64,000 nt of DNA, taken from contig NC_012438.1 of assembly GCF_000021545.1 (NCBI RefSeq), positions 1,114,003 to 1,178,002 on the forward strand. Direction: 5' to 3'. Under the pieces are notes generated by a model. The model did not search any database and was not told the DNA's origin. It was given only the letters and a program-made list of their open reading frames with translations. Source of the stretch: Sulfurihydrogenibium azorense Az-Fu1 (GTDB lineage Bacteria > Aquificota > Aquificia > Aquificales > Hydrogenothermaceae). Within the stretch, counting starts at the first letter, position 1. The number at the start of each line of letters is the position of its first letter. The translations under genes and the position numbers were made by a program. Shown piece by piece: positions 29,280 through 38,597 of the stretch.

Positions 29280-29751
29280 TGTTGTCCTCCTGTAAACCGT
29301 AATCAATAATTGATGAGGCTATAAGGTACATAAGTCCTATAGCTATAGCAGTTGATAGGCTTGTTCCACCAGCTCTGACTATCTCCACTGTTTTTTGTCT
29401 TTCATCTTGAATACTTTCTTTTATCTGTTTTATCTTTGACTTTGCATACTGGTAATAAAGGTAGTTTCCAAACATTCCTATAAATATAGATATTAAAATA
29501 TTGGTTATACCTATCACTAAAGGATGGGTTTTCATAACTATCTGTATATATTGAAGTATAAGACTAAACACTATAAAACCAAAGGCATAGGGATACATCT
29601 TTCTATAAGCAAACCAAAGAAGTCCAAAGAAAAAGGCTGACCAGTTCCAGCTTATCTTATTTTCTTCTCCTAACTCTTCCCATTTTGCTATATAGTAATC
29701 TGCGTTTTTACCTACAAACAGCCGTAGCTCTTCCCTTTCCTCCATCGTCAT
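29233..29751 (-). CDS. DUF2628 membrane protein
   Basis: This 172-residue protein has the DUF2628 signature: a short charged N-terminus, SWNWSAFFFGLLWFAYRKMY near residue 35, then several hydrophobic segments (about 40-60, 65-85, 90-110 and 140-155). It is presumably an inner-membrane protein; its function is unknown. It begins immediately after the mtnD stop (TAAATG) and overlaps fabI, which is unusual for unrelated functions and may reflect compaction only. Confidence 0.8.
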   Translation of the reverse strand: MTMEEREELRLFVGKNADYYIAKWEELGEENKISWNWSAFFFGLLWFAYRKMYPYAFGFIVFSLILQYIQIVMKTHPLVIGITNILISIFIGMFGNYLYYQYAKSKIKQIKESIQDERQKTVEIVRAGGTSLSTAIAIGLMYLIASSIIDYGLQEDNSENFREQKSINPWSS

Positions 29752-30291
29752 TTAACTTCCCATAGTTGCTTTTTCGTTTTCGTTGTATATTGCTTCCCAA
29801 CCTGCAGGTGTTTTAAAGACTCTTATACATTTTATTTTTTTATTTTCATCAAGTTCAAACCAATGTCTTGCTCCCGCTGGTACGACTATCAACTCTCCGG
29901 CTTCTACGTGAATATCTACTATATCGTCTTCTATTTTTACAGGGAATATTCCACTACCATCAACTACAAACCTTACTTCATCATCTATATGGTGGTGTTC
30001 TCTTTTAAACTTTTCCATAAGTGCATCTAAATTTGGTGTTTTTTCTGATAGGACAACTATATCTTCTGTTATGTATCCCATCCTCTGTTTTAACTCATCT
30101 AACTCCGGTTTGTAAGCTTCAATTATTACTCTTTGGTTTTCTTCGTCTATATCGTAATTTTTTCTTACTTCTTCATCGAGTCTGTCTATTCCCCATCTAT
30201 CGTAAATTACTCCGTACCTTTCTAAAAATGTTTTTATCTCTTCTGGATTTTCTATAACTTTACCACTTTTTCTAAAAACTAACTTTGCCAT
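29752..30291 (-). CDS. mtnD: Acireductone dioxygenase
   Basis: This 179-residue cupin acts late in the methionine salvage pathway, oxidising acireductone to formate and the keto acid precursor of methionine (Fe form). The metal ligands are visible as His99, His101, Glu105 and His143, in HHHIDDEVRF and PAGARHWFEL. The spacing HxH-x3-E-x37-H equals that of characterised members. It is 12 bp downstream of mtnB, so the two salvage enzymes are cotranscribed. Confidence 0.93.
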   Translation of the reverse strand: MAKLVFRKSGKVIENPEEIKTFLERYGVIYDRWGIDRLDEEVRKNYDIDEENQRVIIEAYKPELDELKQRMGYITEDIVVLSEKTPNLDALMEKFKREHHHIDDEVRFVVDGSGIFPVKIEDDIVDIHVEAGELIVVPAGARHWFELDENKKIKCIRVFKTPAGWEAIYNENEKATMGS

Positions 30292-30303
30292 ATATAAACC
30301 TCC

Positions 30304-30951
30304 TTACCAGATATCTTTAGTTGATTTAAATAGTATAAGATTTTTCATAAGTTCAAACATAAACTCAAAGGCTTCTACGTGTCTTTTTGCCTCAAACTCG
30401 TTTCTTCCCCAGCAGTAGATACCATGGGTTTTTATTAAGACTGCCGGAACTTTTGGATTTATAACTTTCCCTGTCTCTTGGGCTAACTTGTTTAAATCAA
30501 AGTAATTTTCTACTATTGGAACTTCTATCTCCGAGTTTTCTTCCCATATATCTAATGCTTTTATCATCTCTAAATCTTTTATTTTCACTTTTGAATCTTG
30601 AGCGTATACGTAAGATATAAAGTTGTTGTTTGGAGTGTGTATGTGGATAATACAACCTGCGTCGGTCTTTTTGTAGATGTAAGAGTGTATCATTGTCTCA
30701 GCTGACGGTTTCATTCTTGTTTTTTCTATGGGTTTTCCATCTTTATCAACAAACATAACATCTTCGTGGCTAACTGTTCCTTTGTCTTTTCCTGAGGTTG
30801 TAACTGCAAAAATAAGAGGGTCATCGTGAAGTTTGTAGGAAAGATTTCCACTTGTTGCAGGAAACCAGCCTTTGTTGTAGAGTTTTATTTTTAAATCGTT
30901 TAAAACGTTTACAGCTCTTTGTTTTTCTTCTTGATAAAGTCTCTCTGGCAT
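30304..30951 (-). CDS. mtnB: Methylthioribulose-1-phosphate dehydratase
   Basis: This 215-residue class II aldolase-fold enzyme dehydrates 5-methylthioribulose-1-phosphate. ATSGNLSYKL near residue 37, VTTSGKDKG, KPSAETMIHSYIY, CIIHIHTPNNN (zinc His pair) and KTHGIYCWG are in the expected order. It heads the operon mtnB-mtnD-DUF2628-fabI-thiS-hisS-tgt. An upstream AGAGG supports the ATG. The rest of the salvage pathway is not in this window. Confidence 0.92.
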   Translation of the reverse strand: MPERLYQEEKQRAVNVLNDLKIKLYNKGWFPATSGNLSYKLHDDPLIFAVTTSGKDKGTVSHEDVMFVDKDGKPIEKTRMKPSAETMIHSYIYKKTDAGCIIHIHTPNNNFISYVYAQDSKVKIKDLEMIKALDIWEENSEIEVPIVENYFDLNKLAQETGKVINPKVPAVLIKTHGIYCWGRNEFEAKRHVEAFEFMFELMKNLILFKSTKDIW

Positions 30952-31008
30952 AAAAGACCTCTAAGTGCAATAGTAAAAATATATTTTATCATATTATTTA
31001 TTTTTTAT

Positions 31009-31945
31009 TGGAAAGTAAGATAAAAAACACATCAGACTAACACAAATAATGCTATCATCTTTGAAAAAATCCTACAAGAGCAAAACAGAGGGAAAAAATT
31101 AAAACCGACTTATTACTAAAACACCTATTTAAAAACCCAGCAACAAAACTCATAGAGATAATCCTCGGTAAAAAAGTAAACTGGCAGCTCCTTCAAGATA
31201 CTGACCTTAAAATAGTTAAAACCAGAGAAGCTGACTTGGTTGTTAAATTGGAAGATAATACCATTCTACACATAGAGATACAAAGCACCAATGACCCTTC
31301 TATGCCATACAGAATGTTTGAGTATTTTTATCTTATCACTGACAAGTATAAACCAAAAGACTTAATTCAAGTATGTATCTACATAGAAAAGAGCCGTTAA
31401 AAATGTCAGACAAGATACAGTTTTCAGATTGGACTTACAGGTATAGACTGATAGATATGAAGGATATACCATGTAGAGAGTTAGTAGCAAGTCCAAATAT
31501 CACAGACAAACTACTTGCAGGACTGTGTAAGATAGAAGACCCTAAGTTTTATGTAGAGAATGTGATAAAAGAGATAAAGAAAGCAAATCCAAAAGACAGA
31601 AAAGAGTTATTTACACTGTTTCTTGAAATAAGTAAAATAAGGAATAATATAGAGGAAGAGATAAGAAGTTATATAACACAGGAGGATTTTGAGATGCCAA
31701 TTACAATAGAGTGGACAAGGGAAGAGATAGAGAGTTATCCAGTGTTAAGAGATGTTTTAAAGATTGGGAAAGAAGAAGGTTTAATAGAAGGATTAAGACA
31801 GAGTGTGATTGATGCTATAGAGTTTAAATTTGGTTATGTGGGAGAAGATGTAAGGGAGAAGGTAAATCAAATATCTGATGTTAACCAGTTAAAAGAATTG
31901 CACAGAAAAGTTGTTCTTGCAAATAGTTTAAATGATATAATTTAG
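31009..31945 (+). repeat. Rpn-gene repeat block, copy 1 (direct repeat of 46659-47664)
   Basis: From GGAAAGTA at about 31009 the DNA matches the block at 46659 almost base for base, including some 80 bases upstream of the gene, and the match ends close to the stop codon. The two blocks are in the same orientation about 15.6 kb apart. Copy 1 lacks a 60-bp internal segment. I saw no terminal inverted repeats or target duplication. Confidence 0.9.
31089..31945 (+). pseudogene. Decayed Rpn-type PD-(D/E)XK nuclease gene
   Basis: Compared with the intact copy at 46738-47664, three lesions are visible. The start codon ATG reads AGG at 31089. One G is missing near 31386, so the frame meets TAA at 31398-31400. 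A 60-bp repeat segment encoding the EGxxxG run is absent near 31780. The stretch from 31373 to 31945 stays open and could give a 190-residue C-terminal fragment, with no clear ribosome site. The nuclease core (residues with EADLVV and IEIQS in the intact copy) lies in the part lacking a start. Confidence 0.9.
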
Positions 31946-31993
31946 TAAGTAAAATTGATATCCAGAGGTGAAAATTAAAATAAAAGTACTTAA

Positions 31994-33217
31994 TTATCTA
32001 CCATAAAGGTTCAGTAAGTCGAAGACCCGGAGGTTGTACTGGTATAGGGTAGAGATGTAAGACAGCTGAGTGTTTAGGTAGTTTGATTGGGATTCTAATA
32101 CTTCTAAGGTGTTTGTGATGTTTGCTTTAAACCTCTCTGTAGATAATCTCATAGACTCTTTTGCAACTTTTAAGTTTTCTTCTTCTGCTTTTAGCTGATT
32201 TTCAAGGGCTTGTAGGTCTATCTTTGCCTTTTTTATTTCCGTTTCTACTTGTTTTATTTTATCTTGGAGCTGTATCTCATACTTTGATTTGTCTGTTTTT
32301 GCCTGTAGAACTCTACTATCTTTTGCCATTCCGTCAAAGATGCTCCAGTTTAAAGAAAGTCCTAAGTTATAGCCTTTTTTCCATACTTCAGAGGTTGAAG
32401 GGAATTTAAATTGGTTGTTGGTTTGATAGTTTACAAATAAGGATAAGTTAGGATAGTTGGCTGACTTTTGGTACTCTATTTGTTTTTCAGCTGTTTGTAT
32501 TTGGGATATTAAAACTTTTATTTCTGTGTTGTTTTTAATATCTTGGTTTTCTTTTGGAATATCTAACTTTTCTAAACTACCTTCAGGTGGTGTAATATCC
32601 TCTAACATTAAAAATCTTTTTAGGTCTTCTATGGATTTTTCATAGTTTGCTTTTGCAAGCTGGTAGTCTGATATTGCAGTTTGAAGCTGAGATGAAGCTC
32701 TCATGTAATCATACTTTGCAAGTAAACCTGCTTTGTATTTTCCTTCAACGTATTTAAAGTTTTCTTCCCAGTATTTAAGGTTTTCCTGTTTTATATCCAT
32801 AACTTGTTTGTAGTATAAACTGGCTAAAAATAGTCTTCTTGCTGTATCTTTTACTTTTTGGATTACATCTTGCTTTACTACTTTTTGAAGCTCTAAGTTC
32901 TGTTTTGAAAGTTGTAAAAGATTAAGAACTTGGTAATCAAATATCTTTTGAGTTAAACCTATTTTTGCTGAGTATTGATTTTTAGGTGTAAAGCCAAAGA
33001 TGTAGTTAGGGTCCCATCTTGTATAGGTTCCTGTTAAGTTTACTTGAGGATAGATATTACTGTATGCTTCTTTTATTTGGTATTCTACTTTTTCTATATC
33101 TTTTTCAGATAACTTTATGTTAGTAGCGTTCTTTTCAGCGATAGAGAGGACTTCATCGTATGTAATTGCAAAGGAGCTTGAAAAGGATATTAAGAATGTA
33201 AGTAGTATTTTTTTCAT
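31994..33217 (-). CDS. TolC-family outer-membrane efflux protein
   Basis: This 407-residue protein has a Sec signal peptide (MKKILLTFLISFSSSFA) and two long helical repeats with TolC-type spacing. YSAKIGLTQKIFD lies in the first half and NLGLSLNWSIFDG in the second. It forms the outer-membrane channel of a tripartite pump. Its stop-proximal partner is the MFP gene just upstream (4-bp overlap), and the RND transporter is divergent across the shared promoter. Length is typical for the family. Confidence 0.9.
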   Translation of the reverse strand: MKKILLTFLISFSSSFAITYDEVLSIAEKNATNIKLSEKDIEKVEYQIKEAYSNIYPQVNLTGTYTRWDPNYIFGFTPKNQYSAKIGLTQKIFDYQVLNLLQLSKQNLELQKVVKQDVIQKVKDTARRLFLASLYYKQVMDIKQENLKYWEENFKYVEGKYKAGLLAKYDYMRASSQLQTAISDYQLAKANYEKSIEDLKRFLMLEDITPPEGSLEKLDIPKENQDIKNNTEIKVLISQIQTAEKQIEYQKSANYPNLSLFVNYQTNNQFKFPSTSEVWKKGYNLGLSLNWSIFDGMAKDSRVLQAKTDKSKYEIQLQDKIKQVETEIKKAKIDLQALENQLKAEEENLKVAKESMRLSTERFKANITNTLEVLESQSNYLNTQLSYISTLYQYNLRVFDLLNLYGR

Positions 33218-34317
33218 TTTGCTACCTCTGGTTGTTGTATTACTTTAACTGGCATTCCGTGTTTTACGTTCATAAGGTTAGACACTATAACTTTATCATC
33301 TTGTTTTAAATCCCCAGATACGTAAACATATCCATATTCTTGCTTTAAAACGTTAACTAATACTTTTTCAGCTTTTGAGTCTACAACTTTATAAACAAAA
33401 TTGTCATTACCTGCAAGTTGTACTGCGTCTTCTGGAAGTTTATAACCTTCCACTTTATCAACTAATATTTTTGCCTTTCCATACATATTTTCTCTAAGTA
33501 AACCATCTTTGTTGTCAAGTAAGACTTTTACAACGATTAAGTTGTTTTCATTTAAAGAAGACGAAATGTAATCTATCTTGCCTTTTACTGCTCCTATACC
33601 ATCTACATCTATTTCAACTTCTTTACCTAAAGATAGATTTTTTACATACTGTTGAGGAAGTTCAAAGACTGCCCATATAGGATTTAGTTTTAAGATGTAA
33701 AACATGTCTTTTTGGCTATCAACGTAATCTCCTATGCTAACGTATCTTTTATCTAAGTAGCCGTCAAAGGGAGCTCTTATAACTGTTTCATTCTTTTGTC
33801 TTTTATACTCTTTTAAGGTTGCTTTGGCAGAGTTTAACTGATTTAGAGCCACTTCCATATCTGTTTTTGCGTTGTCTAACTCTTCTTTGGCTATTAGTTC
33901 TTTTTCATATAGCTGTTTTCTTCTTTCGTATATTGATTTTTTGTTTAGGTAGTTTGCTTCAAGTTGGTTTATAACTGCAAGTTGAGATTCTATCTGGTAT
34001 TCTTCCTTTTCTGGTTGAATTACTGCAAGAGGTTGTCCTGCTTTTACGAAGCTTCCTTCTTCTGCAAATATCTTTTCAACTCTTCCACTTACTTGCGGTT
34101 TTAGTTTTGCAGAGGTTTTTGCTTGTAAAACTGCGTTTGCAGTGTAATATATAGGCACTTCTTGTTTTTCTGGTATGATAACTTTAACTGCAGGAGCTGG
34201 TTTTTGAGGTCTTTGATCTGTTTGACTTTTTGATTTTTTTTCTATAGATTTAAGTATAAAGAAAGCTACTGCAATAATAACTACAACAGATATAGCAGTA
34301 ATAACTTTTTTATTCAT
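33214..34317 (-). CDS. RND-type membrane fusion protein (HlyD/AcrA family)
   Basis: This 367-residue periplasmic adaptor has an N-terminal membrane anchor (about residues 5-22) and a lipoyl/barrel-sandwich half with LKPQVSGRVEKIFAEEGSFV. A coiled-coil hairpin (about 100-170) follows, then the second half-motif RAPFDGYLDKRYVSIGDYV. It links the RND pump at 34389 with the TolC protein at 31994. It is the first gene of the minus-strand transcript that starts at the TetR-type operator. Confidence 0.93.
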   Translation of the reverse strand: MNKKVITAISVVVIIAVAFFILKSIEKKSKSQTDQRPQKPAPAVKVIIPEKQEVPIYYTANAVLQAKTSAKLKPQVSGRVEKIFAEEGSFVKAGQPLAVIQPEKEEYQIESQLAVINQLEANYLNKKSIYERRKQLYEKELIAKEELDNAKTDMEVALNQLNSAKATLKEYKRQKNETVIRAPFDGYLDKRYVSIGDYVDSQKDMFYILKLNPIWAVFELPQQYVKNLSLGKEVEIDVDGIGAVKGKIDYISSSLNENNLIVVKVLLDNKDGLLRENMYGKAKILVDKVEGYKLPEDAVQLAGNDNFVYKVVDSKAEKVLVNVLKQEYGYVYVSGDLKQDDKVIVSNLMNVKHGMPVKVIQQPEVAK

Positions 34318-34328
34318 AACTTCCTCTC

Positions 34329-34356
34329 TTGACTGATTTGTCAGTCATATTATAAA
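34329..34356 (+). promoter_or_regulatory. Promoter for the RND-to-EmrB operon
   Basis: TTGACT (34329-34334), a 16-bp spacer and TATAAA (34351-34356) lie just upstream of the RND start. The operator at 34330-34347 overlaps the -35 box and spacer, so a bound repressor would block RNA polymerase. Confidence 0.6.
34330..34347. promoter_or_regulatory. TetR-type operator (perfect inverted repeat)
   Basis: TGACTGA-TTTG-TCAGTCA is a perfect 7-bp inverted repeat with a 4-base centre, a common TetR-family operator form. It covers the plus-strand -35 and the minus-strand initiation region. A further half-site CAGTCAAG is at 34371-34378. The only regulator in the cluster is the TetR protein at 38594-39172. 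Confidence 0.7.
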
Positions 34357-34377
34357 ATAAAGAGACAAAACAGTCAA
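34349..34377 (-). promoter_or_regulatory. Promoter for the MFP-TolC operon
   Basis: On the minus strand TTGACT (34377-34372), exactly 17 bp, and TATAAT (34354-34349) give a near-consensus sigma-70 promoter. Initiation would fall at about 34342, inside the operator. It faces the plus-strand promoter, and the -10 elements overlap. Confidence 0.75.
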
Positions 34378-34388
34378 GGAGTTTATAG

Positions 34389-37300
34389 ATGTATAAGTTT
34401 TTTATAACAAGACCGATAACAACTTGGATGTTTATCTTATCCTTTATAATAGCTGGAATTTACGCTTTAAAGTACATACCAGTAGATAGAAACCCGGATG
34501 TTGACTTTCCAGTTGTATCAATAAGTACTACCTACGCAGGAGCAAACCCTTATGTTATAGACACTAACATAACAAGGAAGATAGAAGATGAACTTGCTAC
34601 TATAAGTGGTATAGAGGCTATAAACTCTTCAAGTTATACAGGAGTATCAAGGATAACCGTAATATTTGACCTTGATAAAGATATAAACATTGCAGCACAG
34701 GAAGTTAGGGATGCAGTTAACAGGGCTCAAAGACAGTTTCCTCCTAATACTGACCCTCCAGTAGTTAGAAAGGTTGATACATCTTTAGCTCCTATTATGG
34801 CTATCTTACTTCACGGTTATGCAGATTACGGTACTATGTCTTACCTTGCAGATAAAGTTTTAAAAAGGGAGTTTGAAAGAGTCCAAGGTGTTGGTGAGGT
34901 AGATTTAGGAGGATTTAGGGACTATGTAATGTGGGTCAGGATAGACCCTCTAAAGCTTGCAGGGTTTAAGCTCACTCCTATGGACGTTATAAATGCATTA
35001 AAATCAAACAATGTGGAAATTCCATCGGGAAGAATTGACAGTAAGGATAGGGAGTATGTCTTAAGAGTCTACGGGAAGGGAAGGTCTCCCCAAGAGATAG
35101 AAAACATAATAATAAAAAATAATGTAAGGATAAAAGATGTAGGTAGAGCAGAGTTTACCTTTGATGAAAAAAGAGGAATAGTTAGATTTAAAGCTTTTGA
35201 TTCTAAAGAGGCAGAACCGGGTATAGCTATAATCGTATACAAACAGTCAAAAGAAAACACCGTTGCAGTAGCAAAAAGAGTTATAGATAAGATGAATGAA
35301 CTCAATAAACAGCTCCCACAAGGTTTAAGACTTGATATAAACTATGACGCATCTACTTTTATAGAAAGAAGTGTAAACGATGCTCTTCACGAGATTGTCT
35401 TGGGGTCCATACTTACAGCCTTTATGGTTTTCTTATTCTTGGGAAGTTTTAAAATGACTTTTATACCTTCTATGGCTATTCCTGTATCAATCTTAGGTGC
35501 CATAGCGGCCTTATTTTTCTTTGGACAGTCTTTAAATACTTTTACGCTTTTGGCTTTAGCTGTTGCAGTTGGACTTGTTATTGACGATGCTATTGTTGTA
35601 ATGGAAAGTATATACAGGAGAAATGAAGAAGGTTTAAGGGGTATAGAAGCAGCCGAAAAGGGAACAAAAGTTGTTATATTTGCCTTACTTGCTTCTACAG
35701 CTTCCTTAATTGCTATATTTATTCCCGTTTTATTTTTAAAAAGTGTTATAGGAAAGTTTTTCTTTGGGTTTGCTTTAACACTGATTGTTGCAATTGCTAT
35801 ATCCTACATAGTGTCTTTAAGCTTTACTCCAATGATTTCAGCAAGGTTAGTTGAAGCAGGAGAGAAAAACATCTTCCAAAGAGCTTACGATAGGTTTGAA
35901 AACTGGTTTGACAAAGCTTTAAGATGGTCTTTAAATAATAAAGTTATAGTTTTAGCAATATCTTTGGCAACGATAATAATAGGTTTTAAGCTGGCATCTA
36001 TAACTCCAAAAGAGTTTACACCTATCGTTGATGAAGGAAGGTTTTTAGTAAGGTTTGAGACGCCTACAGGGTCTTCTTTTGACTTTGTTGATAAAAAGGC
36101 TAAGGAGCTTGAAAAAATTGTATCGAGTAATCCTTACGTACTACGTTATGGTGTTGCTTTTGGTGAAGGTATAGCAGGAAGACCTACAGTGAATGGTGGT
36201 ATATTTTTCATAACCCTTAAAGATAGGTCAACAGGCAGACCCCATCAAAAAGTTATAATGGACCAATTTAGAAAAGAGTTTGCAAAAGTAAGTGATGTTA
36301 GAGCTATTATAGATATTCCTTCAGCTGTCGGACCAAGGGGTGGAAGGTCAGCTGATATTATGTACATAATAAAAGGGACGGATTTAAACGAACTTGCAAA
36401 AATATCTTCTCAACTTGAAACTAAACTCAGACAAACTCCAGGGTACACAGATATAGACACTGACTTAAGGATAAACCAGCCTGAAGTGAGGGTAGAGATA
36501 GATAGAGATAAAGCTTTAAATTTAGGTGTGTCAGTAGAAGATATAGCAAACACACTTAACTTTTTGTTTGGCAAATACAAAATAGGAACTTATGAAAAAG
36601 GCTCTGAGAGTTATAACTTCTATGTGAAAGCTGATGAATCCTTTTTAACAAGTTTTGATAATCTATCAAAGATTTACGTAAAGGCAAAAGATGGGTCTTT
36701 AATACCTCTATCCTCTCTTATAACATATCAGCTTGCACCAGGTTATAACGTTATAAACAGATACAACAGACAGTATGCAGTTACACTTTACGCAAACGTG
36801 ACAGGTGGAAAGTCAGTAGGAGAAGGTGTTATAGAAGTTGAAAACATGATAAAACAAGCACTTCCATCAGGGTATACCTATGAAATAGGAGGTCAGACGA
36901 AAGAGTTTAAAAGAACCTTCGGTTATTTAGCAGTTGCTTTAATAGTAGCATTGATAGCTGTTTATATGGTTTTAGCTTCTTTATTTGAAAGTCTAATTCA
37001 TCCTTTTACAGTTTTACTTACACTTCCTTTTGCTGTATCAGGTGTTTTTGGTTTGATTTTAATTACAGGGCAGACCTTAAACGTAACTTCATACTTTGGA
37101 ATAATTCTTTTGATAGGACTTGTAACCAGAGACAGTGTTTTATTTATAGAGAGAATAATTCAGCTGAAAAAAGAAGGATTAGACACAATAAACGCAATCC
37201 TTCAGGCTAGGAAAGAAAGACTAAGACCAATCCTTATGACAACTTTAACCATATTTGCATCTTTGATACCTGTATCTTTAGGGCTAACAGAAGGTTCAGA

Positions 37301-37430
37301 GATGAGACAACCACTTGCTATAGCTGTTATAGGTGGATTAATAACAGCATTACCTCTTAGTCTTTTCGTAATACCTATAATGTACGTAATCATTGATAAA
37401 ATCAGATTTTTAGTAAAAAGGGAGGTGTAG
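34389..37430 (+). CDS. RND multidrug efflux transporter (AcrB/MexB family)
   Basis: This 1013-residue inner-membrane proton-driven exporter has twelve transmembrane segments: one near residue 12, six around 330-540 and five around 850-1005. Two periplasmic loops separate them. In TM4, GLVIDDAIVVMES holds the Asp-Asp pair of the proton relay. The usual TM10 Lys region reads GLVTRDSVLFIERI, so Arg replaces Lys. It works with the divergent MFP and TolC. It opens a six-gene plus-strand operon. Confidence 0.95.
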   Translation: MYKFFITRPITTWMFILSFIIAGIYALKYIPVDRNPDVDFPVVSISTTYAGANPYVIDTNITRKIEDELATISGIEAINSSSYTGVSRITVIFDLDKDINIAAQEVRDAVNRAQRQFPPNTDPPVVRKVDTSLAPIMAILLHGYADYGTMSYLADKVLKREFERVQGVGEVDLGGFRDYVMWVRIDPLKLAGFKLTPMDVINALKSNNVEIPSGRIDSKDREYVLRVYGKGRSPQEIENIIIKNNVRIKDVGRAEFTFDEKRGIVRFKAFDSKEAEPGIAIIVYKQSKENTVAVAKRVIDKMNELNKQLPQGLRLDINYDASTFIERSVNDALHEIVLGSILTAFMVFLFLGSFKMTFIPSMAIPVSILGAIAALFFFGQSLNTFTLLALAVAVGLVIDDAIVVMESIYRRNEEGLRGIEAAEKGTKVVIFALLASTASLIAIFIPVLFLKSVIGKFFFGFALTLIVAIAISYIVSLSFTPMISARLVEAGEKNIFQRAYDRFENWFDKALRWSLNNKVIVLAISLATIIIGFKLASITPKEFTPIVDEGRFLVRFETPTGSSFDFVDKKAKELEKIVSSNPYVLRYGVAFGEGIAGRPTVNGGIFFITLKDRSTGRPHQKVIMDQFRKEFAKVSDVRAIIDIPSAVGPRGGRSADIMYIIKGTDLNELAKISSQLETKLRQTPGYTDIDTDLRINQPEVRVEIDRDKALNLGVSVEDIANTLNFLFGKYKIGTYEKGSESYNFYVKADESFLTSFDNLSKIYVKAKDGSLIPLSSLITYQLAPGYNVINRYNRQYAVTLYANVTGGKSVGEGVIEVENMIKQALPSGYTYEIGGQTKEFKRTFGYLAVALIVALIAVYMVLASLFESLIHPFTVLLTLPFAVSGVFGLILITGQTLNVTSYFGIILLIGLVTRDSVLFIERIIQLKKEGLDTINAILQARKERLRPILMTTLTIFASLIPVSLGLTEGSEMRQPLAIAVIGGLITALPLSLFVIPIMYVIIDKIRFLVKREV

Positions 37431-37433
37431 AAG

Positions 37434-38597
37434 ATGCAGGATTTTGAATTTCACAACCCAACCAAGATAATCTTTGGAAGAGGAAAAGAAAACCTTATAG
37501 GTAAAGTACTTAAGGAAGACGGTATTAAAAAAGTACTTTTTGTGTATGGACAGTCTTCTATAAAAAAGACAGGTTTATACGATAGAGTTGTAAACAGTCT
37601 TAAGGAAAACGGTATAGAGTTTGTAGAACACGGTGGAGTAAAACCTAACCCTGTTTTATCTCATACAAGAGAAGGAATAGAAAAAGCAAAGAAAGAGAAA
37701 GTAGACGCAATTTTATCAGTAGGTGGTGGGTCAGTTTTAGATGAAGGTAAAGCCATAGCAGTTGGAGCTGTAGCAGATAAAGATGTATGGCAGTTTTTTA
37801 AAGGAGAGCCTATAACAGATGCTTTACCAAACTACACCATACTTACGTTAGCAGCAACTGGCAGTGAGATGAATGGTTATGCTGTTATAACAAACGAAGA
37901 TACACAGGAAAAGTTGTCCATCTCATCCATACTAATATACCCAAAAGTCTCAATCTTTAATCCGGAGCTAACTTTTAGTGTATCTCCACAGTATCAAGCC
38001 TACGCAGCTGTAGATGCAATAGCCCATACAATAGAGTGGTACTTTACCTGTAATGTCTGCCCTAACTTACAAAACAGGCTTGTAGAGAGCATAGTAAAAA
38101 CAGTTATGGAAACTACAGAAAAGATACTTGAAAATCCTTACGATTACAATGCAAGAGCTGAGTTTATGTGGGCTGCTACCCTTGCACTTAATGGCATCAC
38201 AAGGACAGGCTATGGAGGAGGTGTTTATGTAAACCACATGATTGCCCACTCTCTTGGAGCTCTCTACGACTTACCTCACGGAGCTTGTCTGTCTATCGTA
38301 ATTCCTGCTTGGATGTGGTGGTATAAAGATAAAAACCCAACTCAGTTTGAAAGGTTTGCAAAAGAGATTTTTGGGTTAAACAAAAAAGAAGAAGGAATAA
38401 AAGCATTAAAAAGTTGGTTTAAAAAGATAGGAGCTCCCGTATCACTTCAAGATGGAAATATACCTTCATCAGACATAGATAAGATAGCAAACCACGTTTA
38501 TCATACAACGGCAGTCCTTTGGGGATTAGATAAAGTTTACACCGTTGATAAAATAAAAGAGATTTTATACCTTGCTTTAAGGAGTAATATAGAGTGA
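37434..38597 (+). CDS. Iron-containing alcohol dehydrogenase (BDH/YqhD type)
   Basis: This 387-residue group III dehydrogenase has FGRGKENLIG near residue 16 and GGGSVLDEGKAIAVGA near 95 for NAD(P). The metal-binding region has DAIAHTIEWYF and HMIAHSLGALYDLPHGACL with the conserved Asp and His ligands. Relatives reduce aldehydes with NADPH. The ATG follows GGAGGTG located inside the end of the RND gene. Placement between a pump and its regulator suggests detoxification of a reactive aldehyde or alcohol, which is inference. Confidence 0.93.
   Translation: MQDFEFHNPTKIIFGRGKENLIGKVLKEDGIKKVLFVYGQSSIKKTGLYDRVVNSLKENGIEFVEHGGVKPNPVLSHTREGIEKAKKEKVDAILSVGGGSVLDEGKAIAVGAVADKDVWQFFKGEPITDALPNYTILTLAATGSEMNGYAVITNEDTQEKLSISSILIYPKVSIFNPELTFSVSPQYQAYAAVDAIAHTIEWYFTCNVCPNLQNRLVESIVKTVMETTEKILENPYDYNARAEFMWAATLALNGITRTGYGGGVYVNHMIAHSLGALYDLPHGACLSIVIPAWMWWYKDKNPTQFERFAKEIFGLNKKEEGIKALKSWFKKIGAPVSLQDGNIPSSDIDKIANHVYHTTAVLWGLDKVYTVDKIKEILYLALRSNIE

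Noticed and set aside
29280-29306. fabI start upstream of the GTG at 29279
   Set aside because: The AGGAGG site lies inside this extension, and FabI proteins begin at the KILENKK-like segment.
31373-31945. Independent 190-residue gene
   Set aside because: It aligns with the C-terminal part of the intact Rpn copy and has no clear start signal, so it is part of a pseudogene.
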